7,704 nucleotides of DNA, from the NCBI GenBank assembly GCA_016282815.1, contig JAEELU010000032.1, forward strand, positions 1 through 7,704, in the 5' to 3' direction. This document shows, piece by piece, positions 1 through 5,052 of this stretch; within the stretch, counting starts at the first letter, position 1, and every line of letters starts with the position of its first letter. The position numbers and the translations under genes were made by a program. Origin of the DNA: Acholeplasmatales bacterium (lineage in GTDB: Bacteria; Bacillota_I; Bacilli_A; Acholeplasmatales; Anaeroplasmataceae). The notes below the pieces were generated by a model. It was not told the DNA's origin and made no database searches. It saw nothing but the letters and a program-made list of their open reading frames with translations.

Positions 1-543
1 AGAAAGAGAATTAAGAAGCTTCAAGATCTTTATAAGATGGAAGAAGATGGCGAATTTGAAAAGCTACCTAAGAAGGAAGTTATCAAATTAATCGCTGAAA
101 GAGATAAGTTAGAGAAGTTCTTAGGCGGTATCAAGGAAATGAAGAAGCTTCCAGATGCTTTATTCATCGTTGATCCACGTAAGGAGCACAATGCTATTTT
201 AGAAGCAAGAAAGTTAAATATTCCAGTATTCGGTATCGTTGATACAAACTGCGATCCTGATGATGTTGATTATGTAATCCCAGCTAATGATGACGCAATC
301 AGAGCTGTTAAGCTAGTTACTTGGGTTATGGCTAACGCTGTAATCGAAGCTAATGGTGGTGTAGTTGAGAAGTTTGATGATTCTCAAGACCAAATTAACC
401 AAGCTGAAGAAATCCAAAAGGAAGCTAAGGAGGATGCAGCTAAGGAAGCTCCTGCCAAGAAGGCACCAGCTAAGAAGACTGCTCCAAGAAAGCCAAAGGC
501 TGAAAAGACTGAAAAAGCTGAAGAAGCTAAGACTCAAGAGTAA
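1..543 (+). CDS. rpsB: 30S ribosomal protein S2, 3' part only
   Basis: This is the C-terminal 180 residues of ribosomal protein S2, a small-subunit protein that binds late in 30S assembly and supports S1 attachment. The reading frame is open from base 1, so the start codon lies upstream of the window. Family features visible are KMEEDGEFEKLPKKEV, LGGIKEMKKLPDALFIVDPRKEH and IPVFGIVDTNCDPDDVDYVIPANDDAIRA, all in the expected order. After the conserved core (about base 370) comes a tail of about 57 residues. It is first Gln/Glu/Asp-rich and then a Lys/Ala/Pro/Glu low-complexity stretch with PAKKAPAKK-type repeats. Such tails vary in length between species and are probably disordered. The gene ends in TAA, 15 bases before tsf, in the standard rpsB-tsf order. 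Identity is certain; only the 5' end is missing. Confidence 0.97.
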   Translation, partial: RKRIKKLQDLYKMEEDGEFEKLPKKEVIKLIAERDKLEKFLGGIKEMKKLPDALFIVDPRKEHNAILEARKLNIPVFGIVDTNCDPDDVDYVIPANDDAIRAVKLVTWVMANAVIEANGGVVEKFDDSQDQINQAEEIQKEAKEDAAKEAPAKKAPAKKTAPRKPKAEKTEKAEEAKTQE

Positions 544-545
544 AG

Positions 546-551
546 AGAGGA
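546..551 (+). promoter_or_regulatory. Ribosome binding site of tsf
   Basis: AGAGGA, inside a purine-rich AAAGAGAGGA run directly after the rpsB stop codon, lies 7 bases before the tsf ATG. This is normal Shine-Dalgarno spacing and supports the start at 559. Confidence 0.8.
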
Positions 552-558
552 TTTTAAC

Positions 559-1464
559 ATGGCAAATATAACTGCTCAAATGGTAAAGGATTTAAGAGAA
601 AAGACTTCTGCAGGTATGATGGACTGTAAAAAGGCATTAACTGCAACAGATGGCAATATGGAAGAGGCTGTAACTTGGTTACGTGAGCGTGGTATTGCTA
701 AGGCTGTTAAGAAGGAAGGCGCTGTTGCTGCTGAAGGTCTATGCTCTTATGCTATAAAGGGTAACAAGTGTGTTTTATTCGAATTAAATTCACAAACTGA
801 CTTCGTTGCTCAAAACGCTAAGTTCACTGATTTATTAGCTACAGTTGGTGAAATCTTAGTTAATTCTGATGCTAAATGTACTGAGTGTGCATTAAAGGTT
901 GAATCTAATGGTAAGGACCTAGCTACTATTATTCTAGAGGCTTCAGGTGTTATCGGTGAAAAGATTTCTTTAAGAAGAGATACAGTTTTAGAGAAGACTG
1001 ATGCTCAAGTTTTTGGTGCTTACAAGCATATGGGTGGTAGAATCGTTTCTGTTGTTATCGTTGATGGTAATGACGAAGCTGTTGCTAAGGATGTAGCTAT
1101 GCACATTGCTGCATTATCACCTAAGTATGTATCAAAGGATGATATTCCTGCTGATGTAATCGCTAAGGAAAGAGAAGTAATTTTAGCTGCTGCATTAAAT
1201 GAGAATGCAACATCTGCTAAACCAAAGCCTGAAAATATTATTGCAGAAAGAATCGTTCCAGGTCGTTTAGACAAGAACCTAAAGGAAATCTGTTTATTAT
1301 CTCAAGCATTTGTTAAGAATCCTGATCAAACTGTAGAGGTTTACGTAAAGGGTGCTAAGAGCGCTGTTGTAACTTTCGTTCGTCTTGAGGTTGGCGAGGG
1401 TATTGAAAAAGTTGAAACTGATTTTGCTGCTGAAGTAGCTGCTCAATCTGCTCAATTCAATTAA
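559..1464 (+). CDS. tsf: Translation elongation factor Ts
   Basis: EF-Ts is the cytoplasmic guanine nucleotide exchange factor that recycles EF-Tu from its GDP form. The 301-residue length is typical. The N-terminal UBA-like segment (residues about 1-55) carries LREKTSAGMMDCKKAL, the family signature. The EF-Tu contact motif is NSQTDFVAQN at residues 77-86, with the key Asp-Phe at 81-82. The two core subdomains follow, with HIAALSPKYV and KEREV recognisable. The C-terminus EVGEGIEKVETDFAAEVA is close to the form I recall for enterobacterial EF-Ts, but this region is conserved widely. Codon use is typical of a highly expressed gene: GCT, GGT, GTT, AAG and TTA dominate and the Ile codon ATA is rare, unlike the genes from cdsA onward. 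It follows rpsB by 15 bases and was almost certainly co-transcribed with it. Start and identity are secure. Confidence 0.98.
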   Translation: MANITAQMVKDLREKTSAGMMDCKKALTATDGNMEEAVTWLRERGIAKAVKKEGAVAAEGLCSYAIKGNKCVLFELNSQTDFVAQNAKFTDLLATVGEILVNSDAKCTECALKVESNGKDLATIILEASGVIGEKISLRRDTVLEKTDAQVFGAYKHMGGRIVSVVIVDGNDEAVAKDVAMHIAALSPKYVSKDDIPADVIAKEREVILAAALNENATSAKPKPENIIAERIVPGRLDKNLKEICLLSQAFVKNPDQTVEVYVKGAKSAVVTFVRLEVGEGIEKVETDFAAEVAAQSAQFN

Positions 1465-1473
1465 TATTTATAT

Positions 1474-1500
1474 GGGGAGCGTATACTCCCCTATTTTTGT
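1474..1500 (+). terminator. Terminator-like hairpin between tsf and pyrH
   Basis: A perfect 6-bp GC-rich stem, GGGGAG (1474-1479) with CTCCCC (1486-1491), closes a 6-base loop and is followed by TATTTTTGT. This is the form of a Rho-independent terminator. Because pyrH starts only 19 bases after the T run and no separate promoter is evident, it probably acts as a partial terminator or attenuator. That would lower pyrH-frr transcription relative to rpsB-tsf. It could also be an RNA-processing or 3'-end stabilising hairpin for the rpsB-tsf message. Confidence 0.75.
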
Positions 1501-1508
1501 AAAATCAT

Positions 1509-1513
1509 GGAGG
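1509..1513 (+). promoter_or_regulatory. Ribosome binding site that decides the pyrH start
   Basis: GGAGG lies 5 bases before the ATG at 1519. An in-frame ATG at 1507 overlaps this site and would have no ribosome binding site of its own. The start at 1519 is therefore preferred, giving the usual N-terminus MYKRVLLKLSGE. Confidence 0.85.
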
Positions 1514-1518
1514 ATAAT

Positions 1519-2232
1519 ATGTATAAGCGAGTTTTATTAAAATTATCTGGCGAAGCCCTAAAGGGTGATTCAGCCGCAAGTGGAATTGATCCAAAAACTG
1601 TACTTGCTATCGCAAAGCAAATCAAGGATGTACACGATTTAGGTGTAGAGGTTGGTATCGTTGTAGGTGGCGGTAACATTTGGAGAGGAAAAACAGCTGA
1701 GGAATTAGGCATGGATCGTGCTCAAGCAGACTATATGGGTATGCTTGCAACAATGATGAACGGTTTAGCTCTTCAAGATTCTTTAGAGAAGCTTGGAGTA
1801 AGTAGCCGTTGTATGACAGCACTTCAAATGAATCAAGTAGCTGAGCCATATATTAGAAGAAAGGCAATTCATCACCTTGAAAAGGGTATCGTTACAATTT
1901 TCATCGGTGGTTTAGGTAGCCCATACTTTTCAACTGATACAGCTTGCGTACTACGTGCAACAGAAATCAATGCTGAGGTAGTATTAATGGCTAAAAATAA
2001 AACAGAGGGTGTATATGATTCTGACCCTCGTAAGAATCCAAATGCTAAGCTTTTTGAAACATTAACATTTAACGAAATCTTAGCTCGTAACCTAATGGTT
2101 ATGGATTCAACTGCTGCATCATTATGTAAGGATAATAAAATGAAGCTTATTGTATTTAATATGAACGAACAGGGAAATATAGTTAAGGCTGTTAAGGGTG
2201 AAAAGATTGGTACCCTTGTAACAGTTGAGTAG
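1519..2232 (+). CDS. pyrH: UMP kinase
   Basis: PyrH phosphorylates UMP to UDP with ATP in pyrimidine nucleotide synthesis. It is a cytoplasmic hexamer of the amino-acid-kinase fold, in bacteria typically activated by GTP and inhibited by UTP. From the chosen start the protein has 237 residues, normal for the family. KLSGEAL (8-14) is the N-terminal phosphate-binding motif, VVGGGNIWRG (48-57) the glycine-rich loop, and DYMGMLATMMN (71-81) the UMP-binding helix. SPYFSTDTA (134-142) and GVYDSDPRKNP (164-174) are also in place. One oddity is that the loop normally GTGNP or GTGSP reads GLGSP, with Leu132 in place of Thr. An earlier in-frame ATG at 1507 would add four residues but lies in the ribosome binding site. 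The gene sits between tsf and frr as in most Bacillota; the TAG stop shares bases with the frr ribosome binding site, implying coupled translation. Confidence 0.97.
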   Translation: MYKRVLLKLSGEALKGDSAASGIDPKTVLAIAKQIKDVHDLGVEVGIVVGGGNIWRGKTAEELGMDRAQADYMGMLATMMNGLALQDSLEKLGVSSRCMTALQMNQVAEPYIRRKAIHHLEKGIVTIFIGGLGSPYFSTDTACVLRATEINAEVVLMAKNKTEGVYDSDPRKNPNAKLFETLTFNEILARNLMVMDSTAASLCKDNKMKLIVFNMNEQGNIVKAVKGEKIGTLVTVE

Positions 2233-2236
2233 GAGG
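2231..2236 (+). promoter_or_regulatory. Ribosome binding site of frr overlapping the pyrH stop
   Basis: A perfect AGGAGG begins within the TAG stop codon of pyrH (2230-2232) and lies 5 bases before the frr ATG. Ribosomes ending on pyrH therefore finish on top of the frr initiation site. Confidence 0.9.
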
Positions 2237-2241
2237 AAATT

Positions 2242-2793
2242 ATGGAAGAATTAGAAATGGCTCTTCTAGAGGGCGAAGAAAAAATGGATAATTCAATCGC
2301 AGGATATGAAAAGGAATTAACTACAGTTAGAACAGGTAGAGCTTCTGCAAATCTACTTGATTCAATTTCAATTGACTACTATGGTGTTCCAACTCCTGTA
2401 AAGCAATTATCTTCAATTTCTATTCCTGAAGCTAATCAAATATATATTAAGCCTTATGATAAGAGCTCAATTAAGCTTATTGAATCTGCAATTTTAGCAT
2501 CTCCACTAGGCTTAACTCCTCAATCAGATGGAAATGGTATTAGATTAATATTACCTAAGATGACAGAGGAAAGAAGACGTGAGCTTGTGAAGCTAGTTGG
2601 TAAGATGGAGGAAACAGCTAAGGTTCATATCAGAAACATTAGACGTGATATGAATGATGAAATTAAAAAGCTTGAGCTTCCTGAAGACGATGAAAAGAGT
2701 GCTTTAGATGATATTCAAAAGCTTACTGATTCTAAGATTAGTAAAATAGAAGATATTACTAAGAAGAAGAACGAAGATTTAATGACAATCTAA
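2242..2793 (+). CDS. frr: Ribosome recycling factor
   Basis: RRF works with EF-G to split post-termination ribosomes into subunits in the cytoplasm. The 183-residue length matches the family's usual 185. VRTGRASANLLD (29-40) is the signature of the first helix of the three-helix bundle. The small β/α domain follows with YYGVPTPVKQL and PYDKSSIKLIESAI. The helices carrying TEERRRELVK and HIRNIRRDMNDEIKK, and the C-terminal DDIQKLTDSKI, complete the bundle. The perfect AGGAGG upstream fixes the start, although a second in-frame ATG exists five codons in. The gene is followed by a strong terminator rather than by uppS, so it is the last gene of the first transcription block. Confidence 0.98.
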   Translation: MEELEMALLEGEEKMDNSIAGYEKELTTVRTGRASANLLDSISIDYYGVPTPVKQLSSISIPEANQIYIKPYDKSSIKLIESAILASPLGLTPQSDGNGIRLILPKMTEERRRELVKLVGKMEETAKVHIRNIRRDMNDEIKKLELPEDDEKSALDDIQKLTDSKISKIEDITKKKNEDLMTI

Positions 2794-2800
2794 ATCAATT

Positions 2801-2832
2801 ATGGTCAAATGTAATAATTTGGCCATTTTTTT
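2801..2832 (+). terminator. Rho-independent terminator after frr
   Basis: ATGGTCAAAT (2801-2810) pairs with ATTTGGCCAT (2817-2826) through ten base pairs, one of them G-U, around the 6-base loop GTAATA. A run of seven T (2826-2832) follows, starting with the last base of the stem. It begins 8 bases after the frr stop codon. This is a classic intrinsic terminator and marks the end of the rpsB-frr block. Confidence 0.92.
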
Positions 2833-2845
2833 ATATTTTCTAAGG

Positions 2846-2869
2846 TCTATATATTTTAAAATATATAGA
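2846..2869. repeat. 24-bp perfect palindrome upstream of the cdsA promoter
   Basis: TCTATATATTTT is followed immediately by its exact reverse complement, with no spacer. Weak pairing can extend it outward (CTAA at 2840-2843 with TTAG at 2873-2876, plus G-U pairs). The core is AT-rich, with only one C and one G. Its right end overlaps the region where a -35 element would lie for the promoter at 2889. It could be an operator, or a weak second terminator, since five T follow at 2870-2874. The symmetry is observed; the function is inferred. Confidence 0.6.
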
Positions 2870-2894
2870 TTTTTAGCTTATATAATGCTATAAT
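2866..2894 (+). promoter_or_regulatory. Predicted extended -10 promoter for cdsA-dxr-rseP
   Basis: TGCTATAAT (2886-2894) is a perfect extended -10 element (TGn plus TATAAT). The best-spaced -35 candidate, 17 bases upstream, is the poor TAGATT (2866-2871); extended -10 promoters tolerate this. Start of transcription is expected near A2901. The position, after the frr terminator and ahead of cdsA, is where a promoter is needed. A second TATAAT at 2881-2886 has no usable -35 or TG element. Confidence 0.7.
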
Positions 2895-2900
2895 TTAAAA

Positions 2901-2916
2901 AATTGTATATACAATT
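2901..2916. promoter_or_regulatory. 16-bp perfect palindrome at the predicted start site, candidate operator or 5' stem-loop
   Basis: AATTGTATATACAATT is a perfect inverted repeat beginning at the predicted +1 base. As DNA, its core GTATATAC fits the GTMTAKAC core described for HutC-type GntR repressors, so it could be an operator that blocks initiation. As RNA, it would put a stem-loop at the very 5' end of the message, a form known to protect some transcripts. No regulator gene lies in the window, so neither role is shown. Confidence 0.5.
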
Positions 2917-2919
2917 GAA

Positions 2920-2932
2920 AGGATGAAATCCT
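2920..2932 (+). promoter_or_regulatory. cdsA ribosome binding site inside a small hairpin
   Basis: The Shine-Dalgarno sequence AAGGA (2919-2923) is 9 bases before the ATG. AGGAT (2920-2924) can pair perfectly with ATCCT (2928-2932) across a GAA loop. The arm ends on the base before the start codon, so the hairpin would cover most of the ribosome binding site. It is short and its stability is uncertain. Confidence 0.55.
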
Positions 2933-3913
2933 ATGAAAAAAAGAATTATAACAGGATTAGTTTTATTAATCATTTTAATACCTGCAGTAATTGTACCTTG
3001 CTTACTTCGTGTATTCGAAATAATTTTAGGTATTTTAGCTGTTGCTGCAACAGTAGAAATATTAAATATGTATGAGAAGAAGGGTCACTATTATAGTACA
3101 ACCGTAAGGATAATGACCGTTGTATTTACAATACTTTTATATTTTTCAATATTAAATTACGCATCAGAATATTTTAATATAACAGATTCATTAATTAGAA
3201 ATTTACTTGAATTAACGCATTTAGAGCTATTCATGTCACCTATTACAGTATTTATTGCTATGTTCATCATATTTATGGCAACGATGACATTATCTACAGA
3301 GCTTGAGGTTTCAGATGTAGGTAGAATATATACTGCAATAATATATGTTGGCGTATGTGCAGGTGCTTTAACAGTATTAAGACATCTAGGTGTAAGATTT
3401 ATTGTTTATCTATTCAGTATAACAATTGCTACAGATACATTTGCTTTAGTATTTGGTATGGCACTTGGTAAGCATAAAATGGCACCTACAATCTCTCCTA
3501 AAAAGACTTGGGAGGGTGCGATTGGTGGATCAATCGTTGCTTCAATCGTTGGTTTTGCAATTATATTCTTTTACCAATATATTTCAGCTCCATTCCATGG
3601 TGGAGAAGCAGTGGATTTCTTCCAAGGAGTATTCGAATATCAGAATTTCTCGATTCCAGGTAAAATAATATTTGCCTTAATTCTATCAGGAAGTATCTCT
3701 GTGTGCTCACAAATTGGAGATTTAGTTGCTTCCAAGCTAAAAAGAAACTATGGTATTAAGGATTATTCACAGGTATTCCCAGGACATGGTGGTGTACTTG
3801 ATAGATTTGACTCAGCATTCTTCGCGTCTGCAATATTTATATTATTTATAATATGCGAAATGAAGCTATATGCACCAATTATTCCAATTCCACAGGTTAG
3901 CCTATTTATATGA
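2933..3913 (+). CDS. cdsA: Phosphatidate cytidylyltransferase (CDP-diacylglycerol synthase)
   Basis: CdsA is an integral membrane enzyme that makes CDP-diacylglycerol from phosphatidic acid and CTP, the branch point for phosphatidylglycerol, cardiolipin and other phospholipids. The complete family signature is at residues 267-293: Ser267, Lys270-Arg271, Lys276-Asp277, His285-Gly-Gly and Asp290-Arg-x-Asp293. Upstream, ATDTFALVFG (166-175) and SPKKTWEGAIGG (188-199) are the other conserved catalytic elements. Several hydrophobic segments are visible, about 5-25, 28-45, 59-76, 102-120, 132-149, 156-176, 199-216, 244-262 and 294-310. At 326 residues it is longer than the roughly 270-285 usual for the family, with the extra sequence mostly around 78-125 and 218-245. 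It starts a new transcription block and overlaps dxr by 4 bases (ATGA). The N-terminus MKKRIITGL is typical and supports the start. Confidence 0.96.
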   Translation: MKKRIITGLVLLIILIPAVIVPCLLRVFEIILGILAVAATVEILNMYEKKGHYYSTTVRIMTVVFTILLYFSILNYASEYFNITDSLIRNLLELTHLELFMSPITVFIAMFIIFMATMTLSTELEVSDVGRIYTAIIYVGVCAGALTVLRHLGVRFIVYLFSITIATDTFALVFGMALGKHKMAPTISPKKTWEGAIGGSIVASIVGFAIIFFYQYISAPFHGGEAVDFFQGVFEYQNFSIPGKIIFALILSGSISVCSQIGDLVASKLKRNYGIKDYSQVFPGHGGVLDRFDSAFFASAIFILFIICEMKLYAPIIPIPQVSLFI

Positions 3914-5049
3914 AATATTTATATATAGCAGGTAGCCTAGGCTCTATCGGTATGCAGACACTTGATATAGCTAGAAATAATCCAAACGAATTTAAGGTTA
4001 TCGGATTAACAGTTGGTAGGAATTTAGAGCTTGCTAAAAAGGTAATAGAAGAATTTAAGCCTGAAATAGTAGCTTATAGAACAAATGAAAAGCCTGAATT
4101 ATCTTACAAGCCAATTGAATATTTTGGTGATGAAGGATTAATTAAGGTTTCCGAATATAAAAAATACGATAATGAGGTATTTGTTAATGCACTTGTTGGT
4201 ATATCAGGATTATTACCTACAGTAAGTGCAATTAAGGCTCGTAAAACAATTTGTCTTGCAAATAAGGAAACACTTGTTGTTGCAGGTGATTTAATAAAAG
4301 GCTTAGTAAAAGAATATAAGGTTGATTTAGTACCTATTGATTCAGAGCATTCGGCTATTTTACAATGCCTTCAGGGTGAAAAGCATGATGAGGTAAAAAG
4401 ATTAATTATTACTGCATCAGGTGGATCATTTAGAGATAAAACAAGAGAAGAGCTTGTTGGTGTAAAAAAGGAAGCTGCACTTAAGCATCCAAACTGGAGT
4501 ATGGGCAGTAAAATAACAATCGACAGTGCAACTATGATGAATAAGGGCTTTGAGGTAATAGAGGCTCATTATTTATTTGATATGCCTTATGAAAAAATCG
4601 ATACTATTCTACATAAGGAAAGCATCGTTCATTCTATGGTTGAATATAATGATGGCTCAATTAAGGCTCATTTAGGTGTAAGTGATATGCATAATCCTAT
4701 TTCATATGCACTTAATTATCCTAAAAGAGAAAAGCTTGAGGTTAATAGACTTAATCTATTTGGCCTTAATCTTCATTTTGAGGAGCTATCGAAGGATAGA
4801 TATCCATGCTTAGAATATGCATATTATGCAGCATCTAAGGGTGGAATATATTATGCTGTATTAAATGCCTCAAATGAGGCTGCAGTAAGCTTATTCTTAA
4901 ATGACAAAATAGAATTCTTAGATATCGAAAGAATAATCTATGAGGAAATTCATAATGATGAATATGCTAAGATAGATTATAATCTTGAGAATGTAATTAG
5001 AGTAAGCTATGAAATCATTAATAAAATAATTAAGAAGTATGGTGATTAA
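3910..5049 (+). CDS. dxr: 1-deoxy-D-xylulose 5-phosphate reductoisomerase
   Basis: Dxr (IspC) converts DXP to 2-C-methyl-D-erythritol 4-phosphate with NADPH, the first committed step of the MEP isoprenoid pathway, in the cytoplasm. Active-site residues are in place by family comparison: metal ligands Asp144, Glu146 and Glu215; substrate residues Ser206, Asn211 and Lys212; and the flap HPNWSMG (193-199) with His193 and Trp196. LANKETLVVAG (116-126) and ASGGSFRD (169-176) are also typical. The NADPH-binding loop is unusual, reading GSLGSIG (8-14) where GxTGSIG is expected. HPQS is changed to HKES (235-238). Length 379 is close to the normal 380-400. The ATG overlaps the cdsA stop as ATGA and the nearest Shine-Dalgarno-like bases (AGG at 3894-3896) are too far away, so translation probably depends on coupling to cdsA. 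The gene implies that this organism makes isoprenoids by the MEP route. Confidence 0.96.
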   Translation: MKYLYIAGSLGSIGMQTLDIARNNPNEFKVIGLTVGRNLELAKKVIEEFKPEIVAYRTNEKPELSYKPIEYFGDEGLIKVSEYKKYDNEVFVNALVGISGLLPTVSAIKARKTICLANKETLVVAGDLIKGLVKEYKVDLVPIDSEHSAILQCLQGEKHDEVKRLIITASGGSFRDKTREELVGVKKEAALKHPNWSMGSKITIDSATMMNKGFEVIEAHYLFDMPYEKIDTILHKESIVHSMVEYNDGSIKAHLGVSDMHNPISYALNYPKREKLEVNRLNLFGLNLHFEELSKDRYPCLEYAYYAASKGGIYYAVLNASNEAAVSLFLNDKIEFLDIERIIYEEIHNDEYAKIDYNLENVIRVSYEIINKIIKKYGD

Positions 5050-5052
5050 TAT

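Noticed and set aside
313..579. Minus-strand open frame opposite the end of rpsB
   Set aside because: It is a by-product of the low-complexity Lys/Ala/Glu tail read backwards. It has no family resemblance and overlaps a certain gene.
1020..1274. Minus-strand open frame within tsf
   Set aside because: It lies entirely inside the conserved EF-Ts gene, with no recognisable domain and no supporting context.
1380..1461. Horizontal origin of tsf suggested by a C-terminus much like that of enterobacterial EF-Ts
   Set aside because: This segment is short and strongly conserved across bacteria, the rest of the protein is not especially enterobacterial, and the codon use and position are native.
1486..1513. 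Alternative pairing of the terminator 3' arm (CTCC) with the pyrH ribosome binding site (GGAG) as an RNA switch
   Set aside because: Only four base pairs can form, flanked by mismatches. This is too weak to compete with the 6-bp terminator stem.
1507..1518. Earlier in-frame ATG for pyrH giving the N-terminus MEDNMYKR
   Set aside because: This ATG overlaps the GGAGG ribosome binding site that serves the ATG at 1519, and family members start with sequence like MYKRVLLKLSGE.
2794..2932. Small gene or uppS remnant in the frr-cdsA gap
   Set aside because: The 139 bases are AT-rich and taken up by terminator, palindromes and promoter. No cis-prenyltransferase motif or plausible short reading frame with a ribosome binding site is visible.
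3937..3939. Codon reassignment of CTA to Thr as the cause of Leu in the Dxr loop
   Set aside because: CTA encodes expected Leu elsewhere, for example at the conserved KLPKKEV of S2, and the similar PyrH change uses TTA. Simple substitution fits better.
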